16,471 bases of DNA from JANNMJ01 sp031426455 (GTDB lineage Bacteria > Bacteroidota > Bacteroidia > Cytophagales > Hymenobacteraceae): contig JANPLI010000092.1 in NCBI GenBank assembly GCA_031426455.1, positions 1 to 16,471 on the forward strand, written 5' to 3'. The notes beneath the pieces were generated by a model. That model was not told where the DNA came from. It was given only the letters and a program-made list of their open reading frames with translations, and ran no database searches. This document shows, one piece after another, positions 1 to 7,061 of the stretch (its first letter is position 1; every line of letters starts with the position of its first letter). The position numbers and the translations under genes are program-made.

Positions 1-444
1 GTTGGCCACCCAGTCGAGGACTACGCTCAGGCCGCGGGCGTGGGCCCCATCGACCAGCGCCCGCAGGTCGGTCAGGGTGCCGAAGGCGGGGTTCACGGCC
101 CGGTAATCCCGCACGGCGTAGGGCGAATTCACGCCGCGCAGGGTGCCCACCGGGTAGATCGGCATCAGGTACACCACGTTTACGCCCAGCGACTTGATGG
201 AGTCGAGCCGCGCCGTAACACCCGCCAACTGGCCCCCGGCGCTGAAGGCGCGGATATTCACCTGGTAGAGGACGGCATCCTGGCGGTCGGGAACCCCCGC
301 GAAGGGCGTCCCGTAGTGGGGCGTGGGGTTGCCCGGCGTCACCACCACGGGCGGGGCCGTTGTCTCTTTCTTACAGCCCAGCAGCAGCCCAACGGCCACA
401 AGCAGCCCCAAATGACCGTTTCGGCCCGTAGAAAAAAATGACAT
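1..444 (-). CDS. Alpha-amylase family (GH13) lipoprotein, N-terminal part
   Basis: This is the first 148 codons of a glycoside hydrolase 13 protein; the rest lies beyond the left edge. The ATG is at 444-442. Residues 11-24 form a lipoprotein signal with lipobox LLGC (Cys24), followed by a Pro/Thr/Val-rich linker, so the mature enzyme is probably a lipid-anchored envelope protein. From about residue 54 the text matches the start of a GH13 (beta/alpha)8 barrel: DAVLYQVNIRAFS, GVTARLDSIKSLGVNVVYLMPIYPVG in two adjoining stretches, NSPYAVRDYRAVNP, FGTLTDLRALVDGAHARG, then VLDWVAN at the very edge, which is GH13 conserved region I just before its expected His. The catalytic Asp/Glu residues are not in view, so substrate (probably an alpha-1,4-glucan) and activity are inferred from family. 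It is transcribed divergently from the acyl-CoA synthetase. Confidence 0.9.
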   Translation of the reverse strand, partial: MSFFSTGRNGHLGLLVAVGLLLGCKKETTAPPVVVTPGNPTPHYGTPFAGVPDRQDAVLYQVNIRAFSAGGQLAGVTARLDSIKSLGVNVVYLMPIYPVGTLRGVNSPYAVRDYRAVNPAFGTLTDLRALVDGAHARGLSVVLDWVAN

Positions 445-737
445 CGGCTGAAAAGGTAAATACACAAAAAGAGCAGGCTGAAAGGCGGCGGATCTGGTGC
501 CGTTAAATTACGGCAGCCTGGCTGCGCGGGGCTGATAATGCGGGTCCGGGGCAATCGGTTCGGGCGCCGGAAGGGCGTCGCGCCCGGTCTTTTGGGCCGG
601 GCTGGCGGCGCAAATCGCGTGGAATGGGTACATTTCGGAAGCTGAAGCCCGCGCTGCTTCAGTCGCCCAGTACGGCTGCTGACCTTTTTCGCCCGAACCG
701 TGGGTTTTTCGCCCGCATTTTCCTTCCCCTCGCCCCC
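445..737. promoter_or_regulatory. Divergent intergenic region with two adjacent dyads
   Basis: This 293-bp gap separates the minus-strand GH13 lipoprotein from the plus-strand acyl-CoA synthetase, so both promoters should lie here. GCCGT and ACGGC face each other at 499-503 and 510-514 across six AT bases. A dyad GCAGCC-T-GGCTGC at 513-525 follows directly, sharing two bases with the first. GGGCG-TCG-CGCCC at 573-585 is a short hairpin followed by a T-run. I found no perfect TAnnTTTG in either direction; TACATTTC at 629-636 and GACCTTTT at 681-688 are the nearest matches toward the synthetase. No convincing small gene was seen. The dyads could be an operator or just stem-loops in the leader of the lipoprotein mRNA. 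Confidence 0.35.
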
Positions 738-2489
738 ATGACCGTTACCCGCGTTTTCGATATTCTGCCCTACCAGATCGCCACCTTTCCGCAGCCCGAC
801 TGTCTGGCCTGGAAGGAAAATGGCCAGTGGTTGAAATATTCCTCCCAGGACGTGCTGGACCGCGCTACGGCCGTTTCATACGCGCTGCTGGCGCGCGGCA
901 TCAAGGCCAACGATAAAGTGGCCATCGTCTCGCTTTCGCGTCCGGAATGGGTAGTGGCCGATTTCGGCATCCAGCAGACTGGCGCCACGACGGTGCCGAT
1001 GTACCCGACGATCACCGTCGACGATTACCGTCATATTCTGAAAGACGCCGGCGTGAAGCTGGCGTTCGGCTCGACCAAAGAAATCTGCGACAAGCTCCGC
1101 GAGGCTGGCGGCCCCGACCTGCCGATCATCGCCTTCGACGCCGACGCCGGTCAGCCGCTGTTTTCGTCGTTCATCGAAATGGGCAAAAACACGCCGGATG
1201 CCGTCACGCTGGAGCAGCGCAAGGCCGCCGTGAAGCCCGATGATCTGCTGACGCTGATCTACACGTCCGGCACCACCGGCACGCCGAAGGGCGTGATGCT
1301 GACCCACGACAACCTGATTTCCAACTACAACTCCTGCAAATCGGCCATTCCGCTGGTGCCCGCCGACCGCGCCCTGAGCTTTCTGCCGCTGGCGCATATT
1401 TTCGAGCGGATGGTGACGTACCTCTACCTGATGTCGGGCGTGAGTATTTATTATGCCGAATCCATTGAGGCCATTGGGGTGAATCTCAAGGAAGTGCAGC
1501 CGCAGGTGTTCACTACGGTGCCGCGCCTGCTGGAAAAGATCTACGATCGCATCGAGGCCAAAGGTGCCGAGCTAACGGGTATCAAGAAGGCGCTCTTCGG
1601 GTGGTCGATGGCGCTGGGCCGCCGTTTCGACAACCAGCACTCGCCCGGCGCTTGGTACGATATGCAGCTTTCCGTGGCGCGCAAGCTGGTTTTCAGCAAG
1701 TGGCAGGAAGCGCTCGGCGGTAAGATCAAGATTGTAGTGACGGGCGGTGGTGCCCTCCAGCCCCGGCTGGCGCGGCTCTTTTCGGCGGCCGGCGTGCGCG
1801 TGATGGAAGGCTACGGCCTGACCGAAACGTCGCCCGTGATTTCCATCAACCGCTTCGACGCCGCCAATAATATGATCGGCACTACGGGCCTGGTGGTGGA
1901 CGATGTGGAAGTGCAAATTGCTCAGGACGGAGAAATCCTGACCCGCTCGCGCTCCGTGATGAAGGGGTATTACAATCTGCCGCAGCAGACGGCCGAGGCC
2001 ATCGACCCGGACGGCTGGTTCCATACCGGCGATATTGGCGAGTTGGTGGAAGGCAAGTTTTTGAAAATCACCGACCGCAAAAAGGAGATGTTCAAGACGA
2101 GCCAGGGCAAGTACGTGGCCCCACAGTTTATCGAGAACACGCTGAAGGAGAGCCCGCTGATCGAGCAGGCGATGGTGGTGGGCGACGGCCGCAAGTACGC
2201 CGCCGCGCTGCTGGTGCCCTCGTTCGAGAACCTCAAGGACTGGTGCGGCAAGCACGGCGTCCGGTTCGAGAGCAACGAGCAGGCAATCAAAGAAGAAAAA
2301 GTGCTGGCCGAGATCGAAAAAGCGGTGGCCCAGTACAACGCCAAAGCCGCCTCCTGGGAGCAGATCAAGAAAACCACGCTGCTGCCCCGCCTCTGGAGCA
2401 TCGAATCCGGCGAACTGACGCCCTCGATGAAGCTCAAGCGGAAAGTGGTGATGAAGAACTTCGAGGCGGAAGTGGAAGCGTTGTTTTAG
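738..2489 (+). CDS. Long-chain fatty acid-CoA ligase (AMP-forming)
   Basis: A 583-residue ANL-superfamily enzyme that activates fatty acids to acyl-CoA via an acyl-adenylate, probably at the inner face of the membrane. Visible motifs: the P-loop YTSGTTGTPKGV at 175-186, the adenine-binding GYGLTETSP at 358-366, DGWFHTGDIG at 425-434 (Asp for ribose), the hinge region DRKKEMFKTSQGKY at 446-459, and the C-terminal GELTPSMKLKRK at 558-569 containing the expected catalytic Lys. The insertion pattern and length resemble the bacterial FadD15-like long-chain group. The ATG at 738 gives a normal N-terminus (MTVTRVFDILPYQ); an in-frame ATG at 624 would add 38 residues of low-complexity, non-family sequence and is rejected. 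Chain-length preference cannot be read from sequence. It is followed 68 bases later by the GlmU-like gene, which has its own promoter. Confidence 0.93.
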   Translation: MTVTRVFDILPYQIATFPQPDCLAWKENGQWLKYSSQDVLDRATAVSYALLARGIKANDKVAIVSLSRPEWVVADFGIQQTGATTVPMYPTITVDDYRHILKDAGVKLAFGSTKEICDKLREAGGPDLPIIAFDADAGQPLFSSFIEMGKNTPDAVTLEQRKAAVKPDDLLTLIYTSGTTGTPKGVMLTHDNLISNYNSCKSAIPLVPADRALSFLPLAHIFERMVTYLYLMSGVSIYYAESIEAIGVNLKEVQPQVFTTVPRLLEKIYDRIEAKGAELTGIKKALFGWSMALGRRFDNQHSPGAWYDMQLSVARKLVFSKWQEALGGKIKIVVTGGGALQPRLARLFSAAGVRVMEGYGLTETSPVISINRFDAANNMIGTTGLVVDDVEVQIAQDGEILTRSRSVMKGYYNLPQQTAEAIDPDGWFHTGDIGELVEGKFLKITDRKKEMFKTSQGKYVAPQFIENTLKESPLIEQAMVVGDGRKYAAALLVPSFENLKDWCGKHGVRFESNEQAIKEEKVLAEIEKAVAQYNAKAASWEQIKKTTLLPRLWSIESGELTPSMKLKRKVVMKNFEAEVEALF

Positions 2490-2522
2490 CAGCGACCGGG
2501 GCGGTTTTGGTCTTCAGATGCC

Positions 2523-2549
2523 TTGACACCGCCCCGGTGCCGACCTTTG
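2523..2549 (+). promoter_or_regulatory. Promoter of the GlmU-like gene
   Basis: TTGACA at 2523-2528 and GACCTTTG at 2542-2549 resemble the Bacteroidota -33 (TTTG/TTG) and -7 (TAnnTTTG) elements, separated by 16 bases from the end of TTG, slightly short of the usual range. The -7 element has G for T at its first position. It ends eight bases before the ATG at 2558, which would place the transcript start nearly at the start codon. The segment 2538-2558 is identical to 11403-11423 upstream of dnaG. Confidence 0.55.
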
Positions 2550-2557
2550 CCGGCGCG

Positions 2558-3784
2558 ATGCACCTGATTCTGTTCGACGACCCCACCCTCCGGCAGCAAC
2601 TGCTGCCCTTCACGCACACCCGGCCCGTAGCGGCGCTGCGCTGCGGCATCCTGACGCTGGCCGAAAAATGGCAGCGGCGTGGCCACGAAACGTCCTGCCT
2701 GACGGCCCCTTACCTGCAAGGCAAGTTCGGCGGGCCCGCGCCGGAACCGTCGGCCACGTACGTGAACGGTGCGCTCTGCCCGGACGACGACGTAACGGCC
2801 ACCCTTCAGGGCCTGACCGTCGGCCAGGCCCTGCGGCTGCCCGATGGTCTGTTGCTCGCCGCGCGCCTGCCCAACGACCACGCTTTCGTCACGCCGGAAG
2901 CCCTGCTGGAGGCCGCTGGAAGCGTCGAAACGGTGCTTTACGATGGCCCCGCGCCGACGCTGATCCGCCAGCCCTGGCACCTGTTCAAGCAGAACGGCGC
3001 CCAGCTTCGGGCCGATTACGCGCTGCTGACCGCAGGCCGCACGTCGGCCCCGATCCCGGACCCGCACACCATCGTGTACGGCCCGGAAAACGTGTTTCTG
3101 GAACCCGGGGTGAAAATCCGCGCTGCCATTCTGAACGCCGAAAAAGGCCCGATCTACCTCGCGAAAGGCGCCGAAGTGCAGGAGGGCGCGGTGATCATCG
3201 GTCCGTGCAGCATCGGCGAGGATTCGGTGGTGAACGTGGGCGCCAAACTGCGCGGCGACAATACCGTCGGGCCGCACTGCAAAGTGGGCGGCGAGGTGAG
3301 CAACACCATCTTTTTCGGCTACGCCAATAAGGGCCACGACGGCTTCATCGGTAACTCGGTGGTGGGCGAGTGGTGTAACCTGGGCGCCGACACCAACACG
3401 AGCAACCTCAAGAACAACTACGCGCCGGTCAAGCTCTGGTCCTATGCCAAGCAGGGCTTCGTGAACACCGGCGAGCAGTTCTGCGGCCTGATGATGGGCG
3501 ACCACGCCAAGTGCGGCATCAACACGATGTTCAACACCGGCACCGTGGTGGGCGTGGGCGCCAACGTGTTCGGGGCCGGCTACCCGCGCAATTTCATCCC
3601 GGCCTTCGCCTGGGGCGGCGCGCAGGGCTTCGAGACGTTCAAGCTGGCCACGATGTACGAGGTGGCGCAGCGCGTGATGGAGCGGCGCAAAATCGACCTC
3701 GATGCGGTGGAAAAAGCGCTGATTGCGGAAGTGTTCGAGCAGACAAAGGCGGAGCGGATCTGGGAGAAGCAGCCCAATGCCTAG
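2558..3784 (+). CDS. GlmU-like sugar nucleotidyltransferase/acetyltransferase
   Basis: A 408-residue protein of the Bacteroidota GlmU-related family, thought to act in UDP-sugar supply for cell-wall or surface glycans. Residues 1-160 form the nucleotidyltransferase-like half, opening with LILFDDPTLRQQLLPFTHTRPV, LRCGILTLAEKW and PYLQGKF; the classical GlmU LAAGxGTRM loop is absent, as is usual in this subgroup. From about residue 174 to 350 the sequence shows imperfect hexapeptide turns of a left-handed beta-helix (VFLEPGVKIRAAIL, GPIYLAKGAEVQEGAVI, IGPCSIGEDSVVNVGAKL, GAGYPRNFIPAFAWGG). GVKIRAAI and the C-terminal helical tail (365-408) fit a trimeric acyltransferase. The ATG at 2558 is chosen because it follows a -7 promoter element and opens the family N-terminus; the open frame continues upstream to 2243 but overlaps the synthetase gene. 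Exact donor and acceptor are unknown. Confidence 0.85.
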   Translation: MHLILFDDPTLRQQLLPFTHTRPVAALRCGILTLAEKWQRRGHETSCLTAPYLQGKFGGPAPEPSATYVNGALCPDDDVTATLQGLTVGQALRLPDGLLLAARLPNDHAFVTPEALLEAAGSVETVLYDGPAPTLIRQPWHLFKQNGAQLRADYALLTAGRTSAPIPDPHTIVYGPENVFLEPGVKIRAAILNAEKGPIYLAKGAEVQEGAVIIGPCSIGEDSVVNVGAKLRGDNTVGPHCKVGGEVSNTIFFGYANKGHDGFIGNSVVGEWCNLGADTNTSNLKNNYAPVKLWSYAKQGFVNTGEQFCGLMMGDHAKCGINTMFNTGTVVGVGANVFGAGYPRNFIPAFAWGGAQGFETFKLATMYEVAQRVMERRKIDLDAVEKALIAEVFEQTKAERIWEKQPNA

Positions 3785-4109
3785 TTCCGACCAGCTTCAA
3801 GTATTATTGCCGTTCTTTGGCATAATTTTGTTTGTGTGGTTTATCCAGTGGGGCTGGGTACTCAGTTGCCGTTATGTGTTACGTCGTCTTAAAACAAAAA
3901 TTTCATCCCCAAGCATTCGCAAAGCCTTTGATTTTAGTGCTTTCGTTGTAATGTTGGCGCCAGTGTGTTTCACCATTGTTTATCTTCTCAGGATTGGGAA
4001 TAGTAGCAAATGGTGGGTTTTGCCTGCGACACTTTTTGCCCAATGTTGGCCGATACTGCTTGGCGTAGCAAAGATGATTAACACGTTCAGACGAAGTTCT
4101 TCTACTTAG
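3777..4109 (+). CDS. Small AT-rich membrane protein, unknown function
   Basis: A 110-residue protein with no family I recognise. Its ATG at 3777 overlaps the last eight bases of the GlmU-like gene in another frame, suggesting translational coupling; upstream codons in this frame lie inside the GlmU-like gene. Three hydrophobic stretches are visible: about 8-31 (LLPFFGIILFVWFIQWGWVL), 53-72 (FSAFVVMLAPVCFTIVYLL) and 79-98 (WWVLPATLFAQCWPILLGVA), with basic loops CRYVLRRLKTK and a basic Ser-rich tail. Its base composition is clearly more AT-rich than every neighbour (runs such as aaaacaaaaattt and tgattttagtgctttc), with TTT, TTA and GTT codons the neighbours avoid. This suggests recent acquisition or weak selection. 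Continuous membrane-like organisation argues that it is a real gene. Confidence 0.6.
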   Translation: MPSSDQLQVLLPFFGIILFVWFIQWGWVLSCRYVLRRLKTKISSPSIRKAFDFSAFVVMLAPVCFTIVYLLRIGNSSKWWVLPATLFAQCWPILLGVAKMINTFRRSSST

Positions 4110-4128
4110 TAAGCCGAATTAATTAGTC

Positions 4129-5250
4129 TTGCGCTTCGCCCAAATCCCCGGCCTTTCCGACGTCAAAGCCCCGCTGATGCATTCGGCGGCGAGCGGCCAC
4201 GTGGCCCACGCCCAGCTTTTTGCGGGCCCGGACGGTGGCGCGGCCCTGCCCCTGGCGCTGGCCTACGCCACGCGGCTGAACTGCGAGACGCCTGCCGACG
4301 ACGGCGACTCGTGCGGGCGCTGCCCGGCCTGTTCGAAGATGGACAAGCTCGTTCACCCGGACCTGCATTTCGTGCTGCCGCTGCTCGAATCGAAGCTCGA
4401 CGACGAGGAGCGCAACGAGCGCCTCACGCGCTTCCGCGCCTTCTTTCTGGCCGAGCCTTTCGGCTCGTACCGCGACTGGCTCGACGAGCTGCGCGCCGAA
4501 AACAAGCAGGGCACGATCTCCGCCGAAGCTGCCCGCCAACTGCCGATGAAGGCGGCAATGGCCGCGTATGAGGCACCGCAGAAGATTTTCGTCCTCTGGC
4601 TGCCGGAGTTGCTGCACCCTACTGCTGCCAACGCCTTGCTCAAGCTGCTGGAAGAGCCGCCGGCGCACACGATCTTCCTGCTCGTGACCCAGAACCCCGG
4701 CGCGCTACTGCCCACTATCGTCTCGCGCACCCAGCGCGTGACCGTGCGCGCCCACACCGAGGCCGAATTGCAGGAATTTCTGATCAGCCAGCACCACCTG
4801 GCGCCGCCCGCCGCCGAAGCCGCCGCCCAACTCGCCGAAGGCGCCATCCGGGCGGCCATCGAGGCTGTGGGCACCGCCGACACCGACTATTTCGACTTCT
4901 TCCGCAACTGGTTGCGCCTTTGCTGGGCGCAGAAATGGCAGGAACTGCTCGACACCACCAGCGAGGATTTCCAGAAGCGCGGCCGCGAGGGCCAGAAGAA
5001 CCTGCTCCGCTACGGCCTGGGCTTCGTCCGGAAAGTGCTGCTCCACGGCCTCGACCCGGCGCTCGTGCCCAGCCTGCCGCCCAATGAAGCCGAAACCGTG
5101 AGCCGGATGAGCCGCCTGATCACGCCCCTCAACGCCCCGGCCATCGTGGCGCTGCTGACGGACGCCATCTTCCACACCGAGCGCAACGCGAACCCCAAGC
5201 TGGTCTTTTTCGACACTTCCCTCAGCCTGTACCCATTATTAAAGGGGTGA
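4129..5250 (+). CDS. holB: DNA polymerase III delta' subunit
   Basis: A 373-residue clamp-loader subunit of the replicative polymerase. The opening RFAQIPGLSDVKAPLMHSA and HAQLFAGPDGGAALPLALAYA match the delta'/tau AAA+ core; the P-loop position reads GPDGGAA without GK[ST], consistent with delta' not binding ATP. A zinc module is formed by Cys52, Cys62, Cys65 and Cys68 (SCGRCPAC). QKIFVLWLPELLHPTAANALLKLLEEPP spans about 151-178 and GALLPTIVSRTQRV about 191-204, where SRTQ replaces the more usual SRCQ. Two start options were weighed: an in-frame stop TAA at 4120-4122 and no ATG before 4177 make the TTG at 4129 the only start that keeps the conserved N-terminus. TAGTCTTG at 4124-4131 resembles a -7 element but overlaps the start. 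It lies 20 bases after the small membrane gene. Confidence 0.92.
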   Translation: MRFAQIPGLSDVKAPLMHSAASGHVAHAQLFAGPDGGAALPLALAYATRLNCETPADDGDSCGRCPACSKMDKLVHPDLHFVLPLLESKLDDEERNERLTRFRAFFLAEPFGSYRDWLDELRAENKQGTISAEAARQLPMKAAMAAYEAPQKIFVLWLPELLHPTAANALLKLLEEPPAHTIFLLVTQNPGALLPTIVSRTQRVTVRAHTEAELQEFLISQHHLAPPAAEAAAQLAEGAIRAAIEAVGTADTDYFDFFRNWLRLCWAQKWQELLDTTSEDFQKRGREGQKNLLRYGLGFVRKVLLHGLDPALVPSLPPNEAETVSRMSRLITPLNAPAIVALLTDAIFHTERNANPKLVFFDTSLSLYPLLKG

Positions 5251-5325
5251 GGGCTTGAGGGTGGAAGGGTTTGAGGGTATGGTGCCTTCGCCCTCAAACC
5301 CTCAAACCCTCAAACCCTCAAACCC
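5244..5325. repeat. Inverted pair of octamer arrays before hemC
   Basis: A G-rich array (TGAGGGCT, TGAGGGTG, GAAGGGTT, TGAGGGTA at 5248-5279) is followed by an 11-base centre (5280-5290) and a C-rich array of four perfect CCCTCAAA units at 5291-5322 plus CCC. GGGTTTGAGGG at 5267-5277 is a perfect inverted match to CCCTCAAACCC at 5291-5301 and to three further registers, so the mRNA could form a sliding hairpin. Five G-runs of three or four at 5244-5277 could form a quadruplex in the RNA or plus strand; the C-rich half offers the same on the minus strand. The element fills the whole holB-hemC gap. Confidence 0.85.
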
Positions 5326-5326
5326 T

Positions 5327-6244
5327 ATGATTAAAATCGGCACCCGTTCTTCTCCGCTGGCCCTTTGGCAGGCCCACGACGTACAGGCGCGGCTGCTGGC
5401 CGCCGGCCTGGAAACCGAGCTGGTGCCCTTCATCACGCAGGGCGACAAGGTGCTGGACCGCTCGCTGGCGAAAATCGGCTCGAAGGGCGTCTTCACCCAG
5501 GAATTGGAAGATGCCCTGCTCGACGGGCGCATCACCATCGCCGTGCATTCGGCGAAAGACGTGCAGTCCACGTTGCCGGACGAGCTGGAGTTGGTGGCGT
5601 TTCTGGAACGCGAGCGGGCCACGGACGTGGTGATTTCCACGGATCCCGCGTTTCGCCTCGGCGCCGGTCCGGCCGTGGTGGGCACGTCCAGCACCCGGCG
5701 GCGGGCGCTGCTGGCGCGTCACCACCCGCACCTGACGCTCGTGGAAGCGCGCGGCAACCTGCAAACCCGCCTGCGCAAGATGCAGGAAGGTCAGATGCAG
5801 GCGCTGGTGCTGGCCTACGCGGGCGTCCACCGCCTGGGCTGGAATCATTTGATCGTGGAAGAGCTGGACCCGCGCGTGTTCACGCCGCCGGTGGGGCAGG
5901 GTTCGGTGGCCGTGGAATGCGCCGTGAACCTGGACGATGCCGTGAAGACCCAGCTTCGCGCTGCCCTCGATCACGCGCCCACGCGCGCCTGCCTGCTGGC
6001 CGAGCGCGCCTATCTGCGGGTGCTGGAAGGCGGGTGCAGCATCCCGTCGTTCGCGCTGGCGACGCTCGAAAACGACACGGTCACGCTCCGCGCGGGGCTG
6101 ATTTCACTCGATGGCGCCCAGGAAATCCGGGTGGAAGGCACCGCGCTCGCCGCCGAAGCCACCGCGCTGGGCGAACGTTTGGCCACCGACGTGCTGGCGC
6201 AGGGTGGGAGGGAAGTGCTGGCCGGGATTCGGGCCGGGCGGTAA
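5327..6244 (+). CDS. hemC: Porphobilinogen deaminase (hydroxymethylbilane synthase)
   Basis: A 305-residue cytosolic enzyme that joins four porphobilinogen units into hydroxymethylbilane in haem and corrinoid synthesis. The family opening MIKIGTRSSPLALWQA fixes the ATG at 5327, immediately after the repeat; an upstream GTG-type frame from 5255 would translate the repeat and is rejected. ITQGDKVLDRSLAKIGSKGVFTQELEDALL and IAVHSAKDVQSTLPD (the family's KD motif, with A for the common M) carry the active-site region; GTSSTRRRALL and ARGNLQTRLRKM supply the cofactor-binding arginines. Cys237 in LEGGCSIP is the expected dipyrromethane attachment residue. Other haem genes are not present in this window, so it stands alone between holB and the cyclophilin. 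Any transcript reading through from holB would carry the octamer hairpin in its leader. Confidence 0.95.
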   Translation: MIKIGTRSSPLALWQAHDVQARLLAAGLETELVPFITQGDKVLDRSLAKIGSKGVFTQELEDALLDGRITIAVHSAKDVQSTLPDELELVAFLERERATDVVISTDPAFRLGAGPAVVGTSSTRRRALLARHHPHLTLVEARGNLQTRLRKMQEGQMQALVLAYAGVHRLGWNHLIVEELDPRVFTPPVGQGSVAVECAVNLDDAVKTQLRAALDHAPTRACLLAERAYLRVLEGGCSIPSFALATLENDTVTLRAGLISLDGAQEIRVEGTALAAEATALGERLATDVLAQGGREVLAGIRAGR

Positions 6245-6275
6245 GTGCAGACGCTACGCGCGGTTGGCGGGGCGC

Positions 6276-6283
6276 TAGTTTTG
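6276..6283 (+). promoter_or_regulatory. -7 promoter element before the cyclophilin gene
   Basis: TAGTTTTG matches the Bacteroidota -7 consensus TAnnTTTG exactly. No clear -33 element at normal distance; TTG at 6264-6266 is too close. The element ends seven bases before the second ATG (6291) and four before the first (6288), favouring 6291 as the start. Confidence 0.6.
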
Positions 6284-6290
6284 CGGAATG

Positions 6291-6968
6291 ATGACGCTCC
6301 GCCGCCTTGCCGCCGCCACGCTCTGCGCGGCCTCGCTTTCTTCCTGCTCGCTGCTGAAGCCCACGTCGAAAGACGACCTGGTGACGCTGACCACGCCGCA
6401 GGGTGAAATCAAGCTGGTGCTTTTCGACGAAACGCCCAAGCACAAGGCTAATTTCCTGAAGCTGGCGAAGTCGGGTTACTACGACGGCACCACTTTCCAC
6501 CGGGTCATCAACCAGTTTATGATTCAGGGTGGCGACCCGAACTCGAAAGATGCCGACCCCAACAACGACGGTCAGGGAGGTCCCGGCTACACGATTCCCG
6601 CCGAAATCGAATCCCAGTTCAAGCACGTGCGCGGCGCCGTAGCTGCCGCCCGCCAGGGCGACCAGATGAACCCCAAGCGCGAAAGCAGCGGCTCGCAGTT
6701 CTATTTGGTGCAGAACTCCCAGGGCACCCCGTTTCTGGACGGCCAGTACACCGTTTTCGGGATGACCGTCGCCGGCCTCGATGCCGTGGATAAGATTGCC
6801 CAAGTACCTAAAAACCCCGGCGACCGCCCGAAAGAACCCGTGAAAATGACGGTAAAAGTGGAGCGCCTGTCCCGCAAAAAAATCACCGAAATGACCGGCT
6901 ATCAGTTCGATGGCAAGCCCGTGGCGGCGCCGGGACCAATGAAGGGCAAACCAATCAAGAAGGCCTGA
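6291..6968 (+). CDS. Cyclophilin-type peptidyl-prolyl isomerase, lipoprotein
   Basis: A 225-residue cyclophilin that catalyses cis-trans isomerisation of X-Pro bonds, here probably outside the cytoplasm: residues 1-19 form a lipoprotein signal (MTLRRLAAATLCAAS, then lipobox LSSC with Cys19). The cyclophilin fold follows: VTLTTPQGEIKLVLFDETPKH, YYDGTTFHRVINQFMIQGGDP (the catalytic Arg is in FHRV), GPGYTIPAEI, GSQFYLVQNS and FLDGQYTVFGMTVAGLDAVDKIA. A bacterial-type insertion lies after GGDP and a basic tail ends the protein (MKGKPIKKA). Two adjacent ATGs exist at 6288 and 6291; the promoter spacing favours the second. It is monocistronic or cotranscribed only with the downstream reductase, from which a heptamer repeat separates it. 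Confidence 0.92.
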   Translation: MTLRRLAAATLCAASLSSCSLLKPTSKDDLVTLTTPQGEIKLVLFDETPKHKANFLKLAKSGYYDGTTFHRVINQFMIQGGDPNSKDADPNNDGQGGPGYTIPAEIESQFKHVRGAVAAARQGDQMNPKRESSGSQFYLVQNSQGTPFLDGQYTVFGMTVAGLDAVDKIAQVPKNPGDRPKEPVKMTVKVERLSRKKITEMTGYQFDGKPVAAPGPMKGKPIKKA

Positions 6969-7029
6969 CCACGGAGCCAGCCAAGGCCGCTGACGTTGAA
7001 CCGAACAGGGCAGACGCACGAAGACGGAA

Positions 7030-7057
7030 TTGTTAATTGATCATTGCTAATTGCCTC
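7030..7057. repeat. Short TTGNNNN heptamer array
   Basis: Four 7-bp units in phase: TTGTTAA, TTGATCA, TTGCTAA, TTGCCTC. The AT-rich stretch stands out from its GC-rich surroundings and occupies the gap before the RmlD-like gene. It has the same period and the same TTG opening as arrays at 13751-13785 and, on the other strand, 14511-14573. Confidence 0.6.
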
Positions 7058-7061
7058 CCCT

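Noticed and set aside
624..737. 38-residue N-terminal extension of the acyl-CoA synthetase from an upstream ATG
   Set aside because: The extension has no family resemblance, and the ATG at 738 gives the normal N-terminus and length.
2486..3505. Long minus-strand open frame of 339 codons opposite the GlmU-like gene
   Set aside because: High GC leaves long open antisense frames; the product has no recognisable domain and the plus-strand gene is well supported.
5255..5326. hemC starting upstream inside the octamer repeat
   Set aside because: It would add 24 residues that are only translated repeat (PSNPQTLKPSNP); the MIKIGTRSSPLALWQA start is canonical.
5365..6291. 308-codon plus-strand frame overlapping hemC
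   Set aside because: Arg/Gly/Ala-rich shadow frame without motifs; hemC in the other frame is unambiguous.
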